The position numbers and the translations under genes were made by a program. From Luteimonas mephitis DSM 12574 (GTDB lineage Bacteria > Pseudomonadota > Gammaproteobacteria > Xanthomonadales > Xanthomonadaceae), in assembly GCF_000422305.1 (NCBI RefSeq), contig NZ_AULN01000012.1, positions 1-64,000 on the forward strand: a DNA stretch of 64,000 nucleotides. Direction: 5' to 3'. This document shows, in pieces, positions 29,526 to 39,996 of the stretch (position 1 is the stretch's first letter; each line of letters starts with the position of its first letter). The notes below the pieces were generated by a model. The model did no database searches, was not told the DNA's origin, and worked only from the letters and a program-made list of their open reading frames with translations.

Positions 29526-30467
29526 ATGACAACGCCCCATGTCGGACGCCCGCCGGCGTTCGCCTTCCTCGAATCGCCCCTCGACCGCGCCGAACACCTG
29601 CGCGACCACGCCGACGTGCTGGCCGCGCGCTGGCCGCGCGCGCGGGTGGTGGTGCTCGATGCCGAGGGCCGCGCCGCGGCCGAAAGCGATGGCAGTCCGC
29701 GGATGCTGGAAGGTGCCGGGCTCGTCGCCGCGACCGGGGGCGGCGACATGGCCGCGTCGGCGCTGTTCCTTGGCCTGCGCGGCGACGAAACCTGGTTCGC
29801 GGTGCGCGCCGAGGCGATCGCCGGCAATGCGGTCACCGCCGGCATCCCGCGCTGGGTCGATCTGCGCGGCGCCGCGGCCACCTGGCCTGCGTTCGAAGCC
29901 ACCGCCTTCGCACAGGCGCGCGCGGTGCTGCACTGGCAGGCGCGGCATCGCCACTGCGGCGTCTGCGGCAGCGCGCTCGAGTACCGCCGCGCCGGCTGGC
30001 TCGGCTGGTGCCCGCGCTGCGAACTCGAGCACTATCCGCGCACCGACCCGGCGGTGATCGTGGCCGTCACCGACGGCCCGCGCCTGCTGCTGGGCCGCAA
30101 CGCGGGCTGGCCGCCGCATCGCTATTCGACGCTCGCGGGCTTCGTCGAACCGGGTGAATCGCTGGAGCAGACGGTCGCGCGCGAGGTGTTCGAGGAAAGC
30201 GGCGTGCGCGTCCGCCACAGTCATTACCTGGCCTCGCAGCCGTGGCCGTTCCCGTCGTCGCTGATGCTCGGTTTCACCGCCTGGGCCGAGCCGGACGAGC
30301 CGGAGGTCGGCGACGAACTCGAGGACGTGCGCTGGTTCACCCTCGACGAGATCGACGCCGCGCTGCGCGGCCAGTCGCCGGAAGGCGGACTGCTGCTGTC
30401 GCCATCGATCTCGATCTCACGCTGGCTGGTCGAGGCGTGGCATGCGGAGCGCGCGCCGACAGACTGA
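29526..30467 (+). CDS. nudC: NAD+ diphosphatase / NAD-capped RNA decapping hydrolase
   Basis: A 313-residue Nudix enzyme. Zinc ribbon: HCGVCGSALEYRRAGWLGWC plus PRCELEHYPRTDPAVI. Nudix box: GFVEPGESLEQTVAREVFEE then SGV. The NudC-specific SQPWPFPSSLM lies after the box. It cleaves NADH to NMNH and AMP and removes NAD caps from RNA. ATG at 29526. Confidence 0.95.
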   Translation: MTTPHVGRPPAFAFLESPLDRAEHLRDHADVLAARWPRARVVVLDAEGRAAAESDGSPRMLEGAGLVAATGGGDMAASALFLGLRGDETWFAVRAEAIAGNAVTAGIPRWVDLRGAAATWPAFEATAFAQARAVLHWQARHRHCGVCGSALEYRRAGWLGWCPRCELEHYPRTDPAVIVAVTDGPRLLLGRNAGWPPHRYSTLAGFVEPGESLEQTVAREVFEESGVRVRHSHYLASQPWPFPSSLMLGFTAWAEPDEPEVGDELEDVRWFTLDEIDAALRGQSPEGGLLLSPSISISRWLVEAWHAERAPTD

Positions 30468-30514
30468 CGCGGCGCGCCATGCGTCCGGCCGCGTCGCTGC
30501 ATTAAACTCCGGCG

Positions 30515-31426
30515 ATGTTCACCACCCTGCTCGCCGTCGTCGTCGCCCTCGCGCTGGGACACCTCGCGCAGCCGCTGGCCGTGGCCGTGCGACAGTACGG
30601 CTGGTTCGACCAGTGGATGCGCTGGATCGACGGCCGCTTTCCCGGCGATGGCTTCTGGCGCGGCCGCTACGGCATCGCCTTGGCGCTGCTGCCGCCGCTG
30701 TTGCTGGTGGGGCTGTTCCAGCTCGCGCTCGACGGTGCGGTGTTCGGCTTGCCCGCGATCGTGTTCGGCATCGCGGTGCTGTTCTACGCTTGGGGTCCGC
30801 GCGACCTGGACGTCGACGTCGATGCGGTCGTTGGCACCGATGACCCGGTTGCACGCCACGCCGCCGCGGCGCGGCTGTGGCCTGCCGGCGAAGCGGTATC
30901 GCTGACCGGTGCGTCGCTGGTCGGCGCGGTGTTCCGCAACGCCAGGCGGCGCTGGTTCGGCGTGCTCTTCTGGTTCCTCGTGCTCGGCCCGGTCGGCGCG
31001 CTGCTGTACCGGCTGGCCGCGCTCGCCGCCGAGGGCGACGACAGCCACCTGCTGCCCTTGGACACCCGCGCCGGCGCGCGCGGACTGCTGGCGATCCTCG
31101 ACTGGCCGGTGGCGCAGCTGATGACGCTGGCGATGGCGCTGGTGGGCAACTTCGACGCTGTGTTCACCGCCTGGCGCGAGAACGGCGGCGCCACGTTCGC
31201 GCTCGACGCCGGCTTCCTTGCCGCCGCGGCGCGCGCCTGCGTCCGCAGCGAACTGGCCGAAGAGGCCGACGACGAAACCGAATCCGGCGTCACCGCCCCC
31301 GGCGCACTGGTGGCCAGCGCACCGGACCTGCCCGAACTGCGTGACGCGATGAGCCTGGCCTGGCGCGTGCTGCTGGCGTGGGTGGCGGTGATCGCGCTGT
31401 TCGTCGTGGCCGGCTGGGTGAGCTGA
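30515..31426 (+). CDS. ampE: AmpE-like inner-membrane protein
   Basis: A 303-residue membrane protein of the CobD/CbiB-like AmpE family. N-terminal helix MFTTLLAVVVALALGH, GIALALLPPLLLVGLFQLA, FYAWGPRDLDVDVDAV, VFRNARRRWFGVLFWFLVLGP and the terminal helix LLAWVAVIALFVVAGWVS. AmpE modulates AmpC beta-lactamase induction in enterics; no ampD or ampC is beside it here, so that role is not established. It starts 47 bp after nudC. Confidence 0.82.
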   Translation: MFTTLLAVVVALALGHLAQPLAVAVRQYGWFDQWMRWIDGRFPGDGFWRGRYGIALALLPPLLLVGLFQLALDGAVFGLPAIVFGIAVLFYAWGPRDLDVDVDAVVGTDDPVARHAAAARLWPAGEAVSLTGASLVGAVFRNARRRWFGVLFWFLVLGPVGALLYRLAALAAEGDDSHLLPLDTRAGARGLLAILDWPVAQLMTLAMALVGNFDAVFTAWRENGGATFALDAGFLAAAARACVRSELAEEADDETESGVTAPGALVASAPDLPELRDAMSLAWRVLLAWVAVIALFVVAGWVS

Positions 31427-31439
31427 GGCCGCTCCCCCG

Positions 31440-33344
31440 TTAAGCCGCATCCCCGCGCAGCGCGCGCACCTTCGCCTCCAGCATCCCGGCCGTCACCTCG
31501 ACGCCCGACACCGGCTCGCCCGCCACCACGCCGACATGCGCGCGGAAGCGCCGCGGCGCGCGCATCCGACCCATGCGGTCGTCGCGATGGCTCCACATGC
31601 TGCTCCACATCCCGCGCAGCGCCATCGGCACCACCGGCACCGGGCGCCCGGCCGCAGCGGCGCGCGCCAGCACCCGTTCGACGCCGGACTTGAACGCCGC
31701 GATTTCGCCGTCGGTGGTCAACCTGCCTTCCGGGAAGATACCGACGATCTCGCCCTCGGCCAGCGCCGCGTCGATGGCGTCGAATGCCTGTTCCATCAGC
31801 GCCCGGTCCTCGCGCACGCCGGCGATCGGGATCGCCTTGCCGGTGCGGAAGATCCAGCGCATCACCGGGATGTTGAAGATCCGGTAGTACATGACGAAGC
31901 GCACCGGCCGCGGGATGCTGGCCGACAGGATCAGCGCGTCCATGTAGCTGACGTGGTTGCACACGACCAGCGCCGGCCCTTCGTCGGGCACGTTGCGCTC
32001 GATGCCGTGCAGCTCGAGCCGGTACAGCGAGCGCACCAGCACCCAGCTCAGGAACCGCATCAGGAACTCGGGCACCAGGGTGAAGATGTAGATCGCCACC
32101 AGCACGTTGGCGACCATCAGCGCCAAAACCACCTGCGGGATCGTCCAGCCCAGGAAGCGCTGGACCACGATCCCGAGCACAGCGGCCAGCACGATGAACG
32201 CCGCGTTCTGGATGTTCATCGCCGCGATCACCCGCGACAGCTCGTCCTTCGGCGTGCGGCTCTGGATCAGCGCGAACAGCGGCACCACGAAGAAGCCTGC
32301 GAACAGGCCGATCCCCACCAGGTCCATCGCCACCCGCCAGCCGCCGGGCTGGGCGAGGAACCCGGCGACGTCCAGCCCGGACACAGCCGCCGCGCCGCTG
32401 CGGGCGAAGTACAGATCGAGCATGAACGCGCTCATCCCGAATGCGCCCAGCGGCACCAGCCCGATCTCCACCGTGCGCGCCGACAGCTTCTCGCACAGCA
32501 CCGAACCCACGCCGGTGCCCACCGAGAACAGCGCCAGCGCGAAGATGTACAGCGTCTCCGCGCCGCCGAGGTTCACTTCCGCGTAGGTCGGCAGCTGCGA
32601 GGTCAGCACCGTGCCGACGAACCAGAACCACGACACCCCGAGGATCGCGTTGCGCACCGCCAGCTGGCGCCGTGCCATGCGCAAGATCGCCAGCGACTCG
32701 GGCAGCGGGTTCCAGTTGATCGCGAGGCCCGGGGCACCGGCTTCGGCGCGCGGGATCGCGCGGCTGACCAGGTTGCCGGCCACCGCCAGGGCGATGATCG
32801 CCGTGGCCGCCACCTCCGGCCCGTGGTCGCCGGCGAGCTTGAACACCAGCCCGCCGAAGATCATCCCGGTGAGGATCGACAGCGAGGTGCCCATCTCCAC
32901 CAGGCCGTTGCCGCCGGTGAGTTCCTCCGGTTTGAGCACCGCCGGCAGGATCGAGTATTTCACCGGCCCGAACAGCGTCGACTGCAGCCCGGTGCAGAAC
33001 AGCGCCACCAGCAACACCGTCATGCTCTGGGTGAGGAAGCCCACCGCTGCCAGCGACATGATCACGATTTCCATCGTGGTGGTGATCCGGATCAGCCTGG
33101 ATTTCTCCAGCTTCTCCGCGATCTGCCCCGCGGTGGCCGAGAACAGGAAGTAGGGCGCGATGAACAGCGCCGGCGCCAGGTTGGTGTACAGCGTGCGCTG
33201 CTCCGGCGACACGCCCAGCCAGAACAGCAGCCCGATGATCGCCTGGCGATAGACGTTGTCGTTGAACGCGCCGAAGCACTGGGTCACGAAGAACGGCAGG
33301 AAGCGGCGCTGCCCGAGCAGCTGGAACTGGTTGTGGCCCGGCAT
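31440..33344 (-). CDS. Lysophospholipid transporter-acyltransferase fusion (LplT-PlsC type)
   Basis: A 634-residue two-domain protein. Residues about 1-415 are a 12-helix MFS transporter (FLPFFVTQCFGAFNDNVYRQ matches LplT). Residues about 430-634 are a PlsC acyltransferase with NHVSYMD (HX4D catalytic motif) and FPEGRLTTDG. Enterics have LplT fused to an acyltransferase/acyl-ACP synthetase; here the ligase domain is missing. Likely role: import of lysophospholipids and re-acylation at the inner membrane. ATG at 33344 precedes the conserved N-terminus. Convergent with ampE, 13 bp apart. Confidence 0.9.
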   Translation of the reverse strand: MPGHNQFQLLGQRRFLPFFVTQCFGAFNDNVYRQAIIGLLFWLGVSPEQRTLYTNLAPALFIAPYFLFSATAGQIAEKLEKSRLIRITTTMEIVIMSLAAVGFLTQSMTVLLVALFCTGLQSTLFGPVKYSILPAVLKPEELTGGNGLVEMGTSLSILTGMIFGGLVFKLAGDHGPEVAATAIIALAVAGNLVSRAIPRAEAGAPGLAINWNPLPESLAILRMARRQLAVRNAILGVSWFWFVGTVLTSQLPTYAEVNLGGAETLYIFALALFSVGTGVGSVLCEKLSARTVEIGLVPLGAFGMSAFMLDLYFARSGAAAVSGLDVAGFLAQPGGWRVAMDLVGIGLFAGFFVVPLFALIQSRTPKDELSRVIAAMNIQNAAFIVLAAVLGIVVQRFLGWTIPQVVLALMVANVLVAIYIFTLVPEFLMRFLSWVLVRSLYRLELHGIERNVPDEGPALVVCNHVSYMDALILSASIPRPVRFVMYYRIFNIPVMRWIFRTGKAIPIAGVREDRALMEQAFDAIDAALAEGEIVGIFPEGRLTTDGEIAAFKSGVERVLARAAAAGRPVPVVPMALRGMWSSMWSHRDDRMGRMRAPRRFRAHVGVVAGEPVSGVEVTAGMLEAKVRALRGDAA

Positions 33345-33556
33345 GCGTGCTTCCCGTGGTGACCGCGGGAGACTAGCAGAGGCCTGTGCCTGCACGCGCG
33401 GCATCGCTCGCGTACGCATCCCCGCGCCGCAGGTCGCCGGTGCGCACCGCCGCCGGATTCGCGCCCGCGAGGCGCAGCCAGTGTCGCCAAGGCCGCTCCC
33501 GGGAGCGGCGTTCCTGCATCAGCGTCCGGACGCCGCGGCCCGGATGCGCACAGCGT

Positions 33557-35155
33557 TCACCACAGGCGCGACGGCAATGCGTCCTCGCACGGCGTGGACT
33601 GCGCGTCCATCAGCCGCAGCATCCCGATCACCTGCCGCGCATGCGCATCGGCGTCCTCGCGGGTGGCCATGCTGTATTTCAGCGCCGCGGCCGCGCACGC
33701 CGTCCAGGCCTGGACGTTGCTGCCGTCCTCCGCGGCCAGCGTCGCGTACTTCTGCGCGATCGCCTCGAACGCCGGATCACCGAGGTTTTCCTGCGCGGCG
33801 CCTGCCGCGGCGCTGATCAGGACCAGCCGGCTCGGCGTGCTGCCGGATGCGAACGGCTTGAACGCCTCGATGGTGCGCGCATCGACGATGCGGATGCCGT
33901 AGGTGGTGTCGGTGTTGGGATTGTAGAAATGGAAGTCGCGGCCGTGCTTCCATGCGTACGGCGAGCGCTTGTTCGGCTCCACCACCAGCAGCCCGTCGCC
34001 GTCGCGCTGGACCTCTATCACGTAGCTGCCGCCGTCAAGCCTGTAGGTGCCCGCGGTGAAGCCGTCGGTGGGCGAGGCCGGGGGCGGTGCCGGCGTGGAG
34101 GCCGGCGCTGGCGCCGGCGTCGGTGCGTTCGTCGCCACGGCCTGCGCGCCGGCGCTGGGCGCTGGCGCGGCTGCGGGCGCCGGGGCAATGGATTGTTTGG
34201 CAACGCCGGCCGGCGGGATGGCATCGGCCGGCGCACCGTCTGTTGCCGCGCGAGACGGCGCGTCGGCTCGCTGCGCGGCATCCGGTTGCGCCGCGACCCC
34301 GGTCGCGGAAGGCTGCGCGGGATCGGCGTCGGGCTGGGCACCCGTGGTTGCGGCCGGGATCGGGGCGACCGCCGTATCCGCCGATCCGGCCAGCTGTGCC
34401 TGCGCCCGGGCCTGCGCCTCGATCTCTTCGGCCGCCAGCGCCGCCTTCACCTGCACCTCGGCCTGCAGCGCCGCCAGCTTCGCCTGTCCCGCGGCCTCGG
34501 CCGCCTGGCGCTGCGTCGCGGCTGCCGCCTCCATCGCGCGCAGCTCGCGTGCCTGCGCTTCCAGCGCCGCTGCCTGTGCCGCGTGCTGGACTGCCGTCGA
34601 TGCCGCGCCTGCGCCGGGCGCGGCCACCGACGTCGCCTGCGCATCCGCAAGCGCGTTGGCCGCCGTCGTCTTCGTGGCTGCCGCCGCACCGTCATCGGTG
34701 CGGACGAAGAACACCGGGTTTGGACCCTCTGCTCCGTACACCAGCGCGCCGTCCGGTCCCGGTCCCACCGAGTAGCGCAGCTTGAACAGGCCCTTGCCCA
34801 CCCAGTGCACCGTACCGCTGGCGTCGAGGGTGCCGTTCCACTCCTTGCCACCCATGTACGAGGCCTTCAGGTGCAGCGTGCGCGGCTGCGTGCCCAGGGT
34901 GATCTCGTTGTAGTGCGCCAGCGTGCCGCTGGATGGCACGCGGTACTCCTCGCGCAGGCGGACACCCGGCACGACCCAGTGCCAGCGCATCAGATAGGTA
35001 TCGGTTGCGCCGGCCTGCTGCCGTTCCTGCCCCGCCAGCGTGGCATAGACGCCCCAGACCTCCGGATCGGCCTGCACGGCCTCCTGGGCCCATGAGGCGC
35101 ACGCAAACACCAGCCCCGCCAGCAGTCCGCAGACCGCGCGAAAACGCATCGTCAT
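33557..35155 (-). CDS. Secreted Ala/Pro-rich protein of unknown function
   Basis: A 532-residue protein. Signal peptide (MRFRAVCGLLAGLVFACASW, ending ...SWAQ), an N-terminal beta-rich domain (about 28-150, GVYATLAGQERQQAG to LFKLRYSV), an alanine/glutamate-rich helical or coiled-coil stretch (about 190-255), a Pro/Ala linker (about 260-365), and a C-terminal domain (GFTAGTYRLDGGSYVIEVQ to PSRLVLISA) with a final helical part. A GGGGGA element precedes the ATG at 35155. I recognise no family. The internal Ala/Pro bias is consistent with a periplasm-spanning spacer; this is inference. Confidence 0.72.
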   Translation of the reverse strand: MTMRFRAVCGLLAGLVFACASWAQEAVQADPEVWGVYATLAGQERQQAGATDTYLMRWHWVVPGVRLREEYRVPSSGTLAHYNEITLGTQPRTLHLKASYMGGKEWNGTLDASGTVHWVGKGLFKLRYSVGPGPDGALVYGAEGPNPVFFVRTDDGAAAATKTTAANALADAQATSVAAPGAGAASTAVQHAAQAAALEAQARELRAMEAAAATQRQAAEAAGQAKLAALQAEVQVKAALAAEEIEAQARAQAQLAGSADTAVAPIPAATTGAQPDADPAQPSATGVAAQPDAAQRADAPSRAATDGAPADAIPPAGVAKQSIAPAPAAAPAPSAGAQAVATNAPTPAPAPASTPAPPPASPTDGFTAGTYRLDGGSYVIEVQRDGDGLLVVEPNKRSPYAWKHGRDFHFYNPNTDTTYGIRIVDARTIEAFKPFASGSTPSRLVLISAAAGAAQENLGDPAFEAIAQKYATLAAEDGSNVQAWTACAAAALKYSMATREDADAHARQVIGMLRLMDAQSTPCEDALPSRLW

Positions 35156-35233
35156 TTCGTCATCCCCCTGTGGATGGCGGGAGCTTAGCGCGTCCCATGT
35201 GCGCGCCGTGCGCGTCGACGCCAGGCCCGGGTG

Positions 35234-36469
35234 TCAGGCCGGCGCCAGCCACGCGACCAGCGCGGCGGCGGCGACCATCGCCACCAGTCCGGTGCAGACG
35301 ATGCGGCCGTAGCGGGCGCCGCCGCTGGCGAAGGCAAGCACCGACTTGGACAGCGCCGATGCCGCGAGCAGCGCGACCAAGCCCCAGCGCGCATGGGTGA
35401 TGTCGAGGCCGCCAGTGCCCGCCAGGCGCGCAACGCTGGCGCCGGCCGCCTGCAGTTCGGCCAGCGCCGCCAGCGCCGCGGCCGCCAGCGCACCAGCGTC
35501 GCCGAACCAGCGGCGCATCGCTTCGGAGACCAGCATCACCACCGCGATCAGCGCGGCCACCGCCAGGGCATGGGTCAGGTGGAAGGCGCGCGCCTGCGGC
35601 GCGGCGGGCATCGTCGGCGCATCGCGGGTGCGATGCAGCCCCGTGGCGGCGACCGCCAGCAGTCCCAGCGCGCCGGCGGCGAACGACCACGCGGACGCAC
35701 GCAGCAGCAGCGGCGAGACCGCACCGACCACCGCCGCCAGCAGCAGCAGTGAAGCGAGGTTGGCGAGCAGCGCCGCGGCGGCCGCCGCCGGCACCGGCGC
35801 GGACTGCGTGCGCGCGAGCTGGCCATAACCCGCCACCGCCGCGGTGGACGATGCGAATCCCGAGAAGAACCCGGCCACCGGCAGTCCGCGACGCGCGCCG
35901 ACCGCGCGCAGCGCGATGTGGCCGAGCATGCCCACGGCCATTACCAGCACCACCAGCCGCCACAGCACCGCCGGCTGCACGACGCCCCACGGATCGATCG
36001 CGCCCGTCGGCAGCAGCGGCAGCACCACCAGCGCCGCGGCCGCCAGCAGCAAGGCGTCCTGCAGTTCGCGCTCGCTGACCAGCTCGCGGCTGAAGCGGCG
36101 CAGCGGCTCCTTTGCCCACAGCAGCAGCGCGACCACCACGCCGAGGCCCGCGGCGAGCGCGGTCGATTCGCGCGCCAGCCCGCCGAGCATCACGCTCACC
36201 AGCATCGCGACTTCGCCGGTCAGGCCCGGGTCTTCGGTGCGAGTGGCGTGGTAGCTCGCGGCCGCAAACAGCGCCACCGCCGCGAGCGTGGTGGCGAACG
36301 TGGCGGTGCCGAAGCCCGCCGCGACCGCACCGAGCAGCGCAAGCAGGGCGTGCGTGCGCATGCCGGCCACGACCGGGTGGTCGCCGTGCTGGCGTTCGCG
36401 CACTGCGCCGACCAGCAGGCCGATGCCGAGCGCGGTGCCGAGCGCCTTGACGATCTCCCCCCAGTCCAT
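35234..36469 (-). CDS. MgtC/SapB family membrane protein with DUF4010 domain
   Basis: A 411-residue polytopic protein. The MgtC-like N-terminal domain (about 1-140) has ALGIGLLVGAVRERQ and GMRTHALLALLGAVAAGFGT. The C-terminal DUF4010 domain has GLPVAGFFSGFASSTAAVAGY. About a dozen helices. Substrate unknown. It starts 12 bp after purD and is probably co-transcribed. Confidence 0.87.
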   Translation of the reverse strand: MDWGEIVKALGTALGIGLLVGAVRERQHGDHPVVAGMRTHALLALLGAVAAGFGTATFATTLAAVALFAAASYHATRTEDPGLTGEVAMLVSVMLGGLARESTALAAGLGVVVALLLWAKEPLRRFSRELVSERELQDALLLAAAALVVLPLLPTGAIDPWGVVQPAVLWRLVVLVMAVGMLGHIALRAVGARRGLPVAGFFSGFASSTAAVAGYGQLARTQSAPVPAAAAAALLANLASLLLLAAVVGAVSPLLLRASAWSFAAGALGLLAVAATGLHRTRDAPTMPAAPQARAFHLTHALAVAALIAVVMLVSEAMRRWFGDAGALAAAALAALAELQAAGASVARLAGTGGLDITHARWGLVALLAASALSKSVLAFASGGARYGRIVCTGLVAMVAAAALVAWLAPA

Positions 36470-36481
36470 CGCCGGCGACGC

Positions 36482-37774
36482 CTAGGCCGCGCCGCGCTCG
36501 CGCTCGATCGCGCGCCAGCCGATGTCGTGGCGGTGGAATTCGCCGGGCCAGGAGATGCCCGCGACTTCCGCATACGCGCGCTGCTGCGCATCGGCCACGC
36601 TGTCGCCCAGCGCGCAGACGCACAGCACGCGGCCGCCGGCGGTGACGACGCGCTCGCCGTCCAGGCGGGTGCCGGCGTGGAAGACCTTGGTGTCCTCGAC
36701 GTCGGGCACGTCCCAGGTGTTGATCGTGTCGCCGGTGCGCGGCTTGCCCGGATAGTGCTCGGCAGCCATCACCACGCCCAGCGCGGGGCGCGGGTCCCAC
36801 AGCGCGCGGCTGCGGTCGAGCTGGCCGTCGATGGCATGCTCGATGTGTTCGAGCAGGTCCGAACGCAGCCGCATCAGGATCGGCTGCGTTTCCGGGTCGC
36901 CGAAGCGCACGTTGAACTCGATCACCTTCGGCGCGCCCGCCTTGTCGATCATCAGGCCGGCGTAGAGGAAGCCGGTGAACGGAATGCCGTCGGCGGCCAT
37001 GCCGCGCACCGTCGGCGCGACGATCTCGCGCAGGATGCGCGCCTCGACTTCCGGTGTGACCACCGGCGCCGGCGAGTACGCGCCCATGCCGCCGGTGTTC
37101 GGCCCGGTGTCGCCGTCGCCGACGCGCTTGTGGTCCTGCGAGGTCGCCATCGGCAGCGCGAAGCGGCCGTCGACCATCGCGATGAAGCTGGCTTCCTCGC
37201 CGTCGAGGTACTCCTCGATCACCACCCGCGCGCCGGCGGCGCCGAACGCGTAGTCGGCGAGCATGTCGGTGACCGCGGCCTCGGCCTCGGCTTCGGTCAT
37301 CGCCACGATCACGCCCTTGCCTGCGGCCAGGCCGTCGGCCTTGATGACGATTGGTGCACCCTTCTCGCGGATGTATTCGAGCGCGTCCTCGACGTGCGTG
37401 TGCACGGCGTAGTGCGCAGTCGGGATGCCGTGCCGGGCGAGGAAATCCTTGGCGAAGGCCTTGCTGCCTTCCAGCTGCGCGGCGGCGGCGGTGGGGCCGA
37501 AGATGCGCAGGCCGGCCTCGCGGAAGCGGTCGACGATGCCGGCCACCAGCGGGCCTTCCGGGCCGATGACGGTGAGCGCCACGCCTTCATCACGGGCCAG
37601 CGCGAGCAGGCCGTCGATGTCGGTGGCGGCGACGTCGGCGTTGCGGCACTTGCCTTCGGTCGCGGTGCCGGCATTGCCGGGGGCGACGATCACCTCGTCC
37701 ACGCGCGCGGACTGCGCGAGTTTCCAGGCCAGGGCGTGTTCGCGCCCGCCGGAACCGATGACCAGGATCTTCAT
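36482..37774 (-). CDS. purD: Phosphoribosylamine-glycine ligase
   Basis: A 430-residue ATP-grasp enzyme making GAR in purine synthesis. [19 protein letters not shown] is the family start; [32 protein letters not shown] and [11 protein letters not shown] are the diagnostic motifs. ATG at 37774 is fixed by the first motif. It lies 57 bp downstream of purH, the common pairing in gammaproteobacteria. Confidence 0.97.
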   Translation of the reverse strand: MKILVIGSGGREHALAWKLAQSARVDEVIVAPGNAGTATEGKCRNADVAATDIDGLLALARDEGVALTVIGPEGPLVAGIVDRFREAGLRIFGPTAAAAQLEGSKAFAKDFLARHGIPTAHYAVHTHVEDALEYIREKGAPIVIKADGLAAGKGVIVAMTEAEAEAAVTDMLADYAFGAAGARVVIEEYLDGEEASFIAMVDGRFALPMATSQDHKRVGDGDTGPNTGGMGAYSPAPVVTPEVEARILREIVAPTVRGMAADGIPFTGFLYAGLMIDKAGAPKVIEFNVRFGDPETQPILMRLRSDLLEHIEHAIDGQLDRSRALWDPRPALGVVMAAEHYPGKPRTGDTINTWDVPDVEDTKVFHAGTRLDGERVVTAGGRVLCVCALGDSVADAQQRAYAEVAGISWPGEFHRHDIGWRAIERERGAA

Positions 37775-37831
37775 GCGCGGATCTCCATTCAACACCGCTC
37801 CCACAAGGAATGTTGGCTTACGGGCAAACGA

Positions 37832-39415
37832 TCAATGCCGGAAGTGGCGGACGCCGGTGAACACCATGGCGATGTCGTGCTCGTCGGCCGCGGCGATCAC
37901 TTCCTTGTCGCGCATCGAGCCGCCGGGCTGGATCACCGCGCGGATGCCGGCCGCGGCGGCGGCGTCGATGCCGTCGCGGAACGGGAAGAACGCGTCGCTG
38001 GCCATCACCGAGCCGGGCACCACCAGCCCCGCTTCCCCGGCCTTGAGCCCGGCGATCTTCGCGCTGACCACGCGGCTCATCTGGCCGGCGCCGATGCCGA
38101 TGGTGCGCTGGTCCTTCGCGTACACGATCGCGTTGGACTTGACGAACTTCGCCACCCGCCAGGCGAACAGCAGGGTGTCGAGTTCGGCCGCGCCCGGAGC
38201 GCGCCGCGTCACCACCTTCAGTTCGTCGCGCGAGACTTCGCGGTTGTCGCTGTCCTGCATCAGCAGGCCGGAGCCGACGCGCTTGACGTCCATGTTGTTG
38301 CGGCCGTCGCCGTGCGGGATCCGCAATACGCGTACGTTGGCCTTCTTCGTGGCGTAATCGAGCGCCGCAGGTTCGTAGTCAGGCGCAATCAGCACTTCGA
38401 CGAACTGGCGGTCGAGGATGACCCGGGCGGTGGCCGCGTCGAGCGTGGTGTTGAAGGCGATGATGCCACCGAACGCCGAGGTCGGGTCGGTGGCATAGGC
38501 CAGCTCGTAGGCGTCGCCGCAGGCCGCACCCAGCGCGACGCCGCAGGGATTGGCGTGCTTGACGATCACGCAGGCGGGAACGTCGAACTGGCGCACGCAC
38601 TCCCACGCCGCGTCGGCATCGGCCAGGTTGTTGTAGGACAGCTCCTTGCCCTGCAGCTGGGTGAACGTGGCCAGGGTGCCGGGCACCGGGTACAGGTCGC
38701 GGTAGAACGCGCCGCGCTGGTGCGGGTTTTCGCCGTAGCGCAGGTCGGCGACCTTGATGAAGCTGCCGTTGTTCTGCGCCGGGAAAGGGCTGCGACTACC
38801 GTCGTCGTTGATCGACGACAGGTAGTCGCTGATGCAGGCGTCGTACTGCGCCACGCGGTTGAACGCGGCCACCGACAGCGCGAAACGGGTCTTCGCCGAC
38901 AGCGCGCCGTCGCTGGCATCGAGTTCGTCGACGATGCCGGCGTACTGCGCCGGGTCGGTGGCGACGGCCACGCGGGCGAAGTTCTTCGCCGCCGAGCGCA
39001 GCATTGCCGGGCCGCCGATGTCGATGTTCTCGACGATCTGGTCCATCGTGCTGGACGGATTGGCGGACACCTTCTCGAACGGGTAGAGATTCAGCACCAG
39101 CAGGTCGATCGGGGCGATGCCGTGCTGCGCCATTACCGCGTCGTCGAGGCCGGCGCGACCCAGCAGGCCGCCGTGCACCACCGGATGCAGGGTCTTGACC
39201 CGGCCGTCCATCATTTCCGGGAAGCCGGTGGCCTCGGACACGTCGCGCACCGGCAGGCCGGCGTCGCGGATCGTCTTCGCGGTGCCGCCGGTCGAAAGCA
39301 GTTCGACGTTGTGCGCGGCCAGCGCGCGGGCAAGCTCGACCAGGCCGGTCTTGTCGGAGACGGACAGCAGGGCGCGGGTGATCTTCACCGGCGCGGCGGG
39401 CGAATGGGCGGGCAT
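37832..39415 (-). CDS. purH: Bifunctional AICAR transformylase / IMP cyclohydrolase
   Basis: A 527-residue enzyme for the last two steps of IMP synthesis. The N-terminal IMP cyclohydrolase (about 1-200) has [27 protein letters not shown] and [13 protein letters not shown]. The AICAR transformylase has [13 protein letters not shown] and [12 protein letters not shown], the conserved KH. The start at 39415 gives normal length; one 30 bases upstream is possible. It follows fis, with REP-like hairpins in the gap. Confidence 0.97.
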   Translation of the reverse strand: MPAHSPAAPVKITRALLSVSDKTGLVELARALAAHNVELLSTGGTAKTIRDAGLPVRDVSEATGFPEMMDGRVKTLHPVVHGGLLGRAGLDDAVMAQHGIAPIDLLVLNLYPFEKVSANPSSTMDQIVENIDIGGPAMLRSAAKNFARVAVATDPAQYAGIVDELDASDGALSAKTRFALSVAAFNRVAQYDACISDYLSSINDDGSRSPFPAQNNGSFIKVADLRYGENPHQRGAFYRDLYPVPGTLATFTQLQGKELSYNNLADADAAWECVRQFDVPACVIVKHANPCGVALGAACGDAYELAYATDPTSAFGGIIAFNTTLDAATARVILDRQFVEVLIAPDYEPAALDYATKKANVRVLRIPHGDGRNNMDVKRVGSGLLMQDSDNREVSRDELKVVTRRAPGAAELDTLLFAWRVAKFVKSNAIVYAKDQRTIGIGAGQMSRVVSAKIAGLKAGEAGLVVPGSVMASDAFFPFRDGIDAAAAAGIRAVIQPGGSMRDKEVIAAADEHDIAMVFTGVRHFRH

Positions 39416-39488
39416 GTCGGGGAGGCGGTGCGGTGGGGGCGCCATTGTACGAGAGCGCGGCAGCGCGGGCGTCGATCCCCGCCCGTTC

Positions 39489-39586
39489 TTGCAGGAGCGG
39501 TGGAAGCCGCGATCCCCTGGCTGACGGGCACTGCGGCGAGTACTCCCGGGAAACGCCGGCCGCTTCCGCCGCTCCCGCGGAGCGGC
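39489..39586. repeat. REP-like sequence and hairpin between fis and purH
   Basis: TTGCAGGAGCGGTGGAAGCC (from 39489) is a degenerate GTAG-REP core. GCCGCTCC-CGC-GGAGCGGC (39568-39586) is an 8-bp hairpin just after the fis stop. Either could shape 3' ends or act as an attenuator within the leftward operon. Confidence 0.6.
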
Positions 39587-39604
39587 AGCCACCAGTGGTG
39601 GCCT

Positions 39605-39874
39605 TCAGGCCAGCCCGTATTCGCGCAGCTTGCGCCTGAGCGTGGCGCGGTGGATGCCGAGCATCCCGGCGGCGCGGCTCTGGTTGCCGTCGCAATGGTT
39701 GAGGACTTCGACGAACAGGGGGATCTCGAGTTCGCGCAGCGCGATCTCGTAGAGGTTGTCGGCGCTGCAGCCGTCGAGGTCGCCGATGTAGCGGCGCACC
39801 GAGTTCGCAACGTGCTCGCGCAGCGGCGCGCGTGCACCGCTGCGGTTGGCGTTGTCGGAACGGTCGGCGTTCAA
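39605..39874 (-). CDS. fis: Nucleoid-associated protein Fis
   Basis: An 89-residue DNA-bending protein and rRNA activator. The C-terminal half, [20 protein letters not shown] then [20 protein letters not shown], is the Fis dimer and helix-turn-helix region. In enterics fis follows dusB; here it lies between the DUF3426 gene and purH. Confidence 0.93.
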   Translation of the reverse strand: MNADRSDNANRSGARAPLREHVANSVRRYIGDLDGCSADNLYEIALRELEIPLFVEVLNHCDGNQSRAAGMLGIHRATLRRKLREYGLA

Positions 39875-39996
39875 GTGGTGCGTCCCCGGGTGGACAGCCC
39901 GGCGACGGGCGACGGGACAGCGAGTCTAGCGCGCCGCCGTCGCGCACGCCAATGCGATGCACGACGGGGCCATGCTGCCGTCGGAGCGCACGTGGT

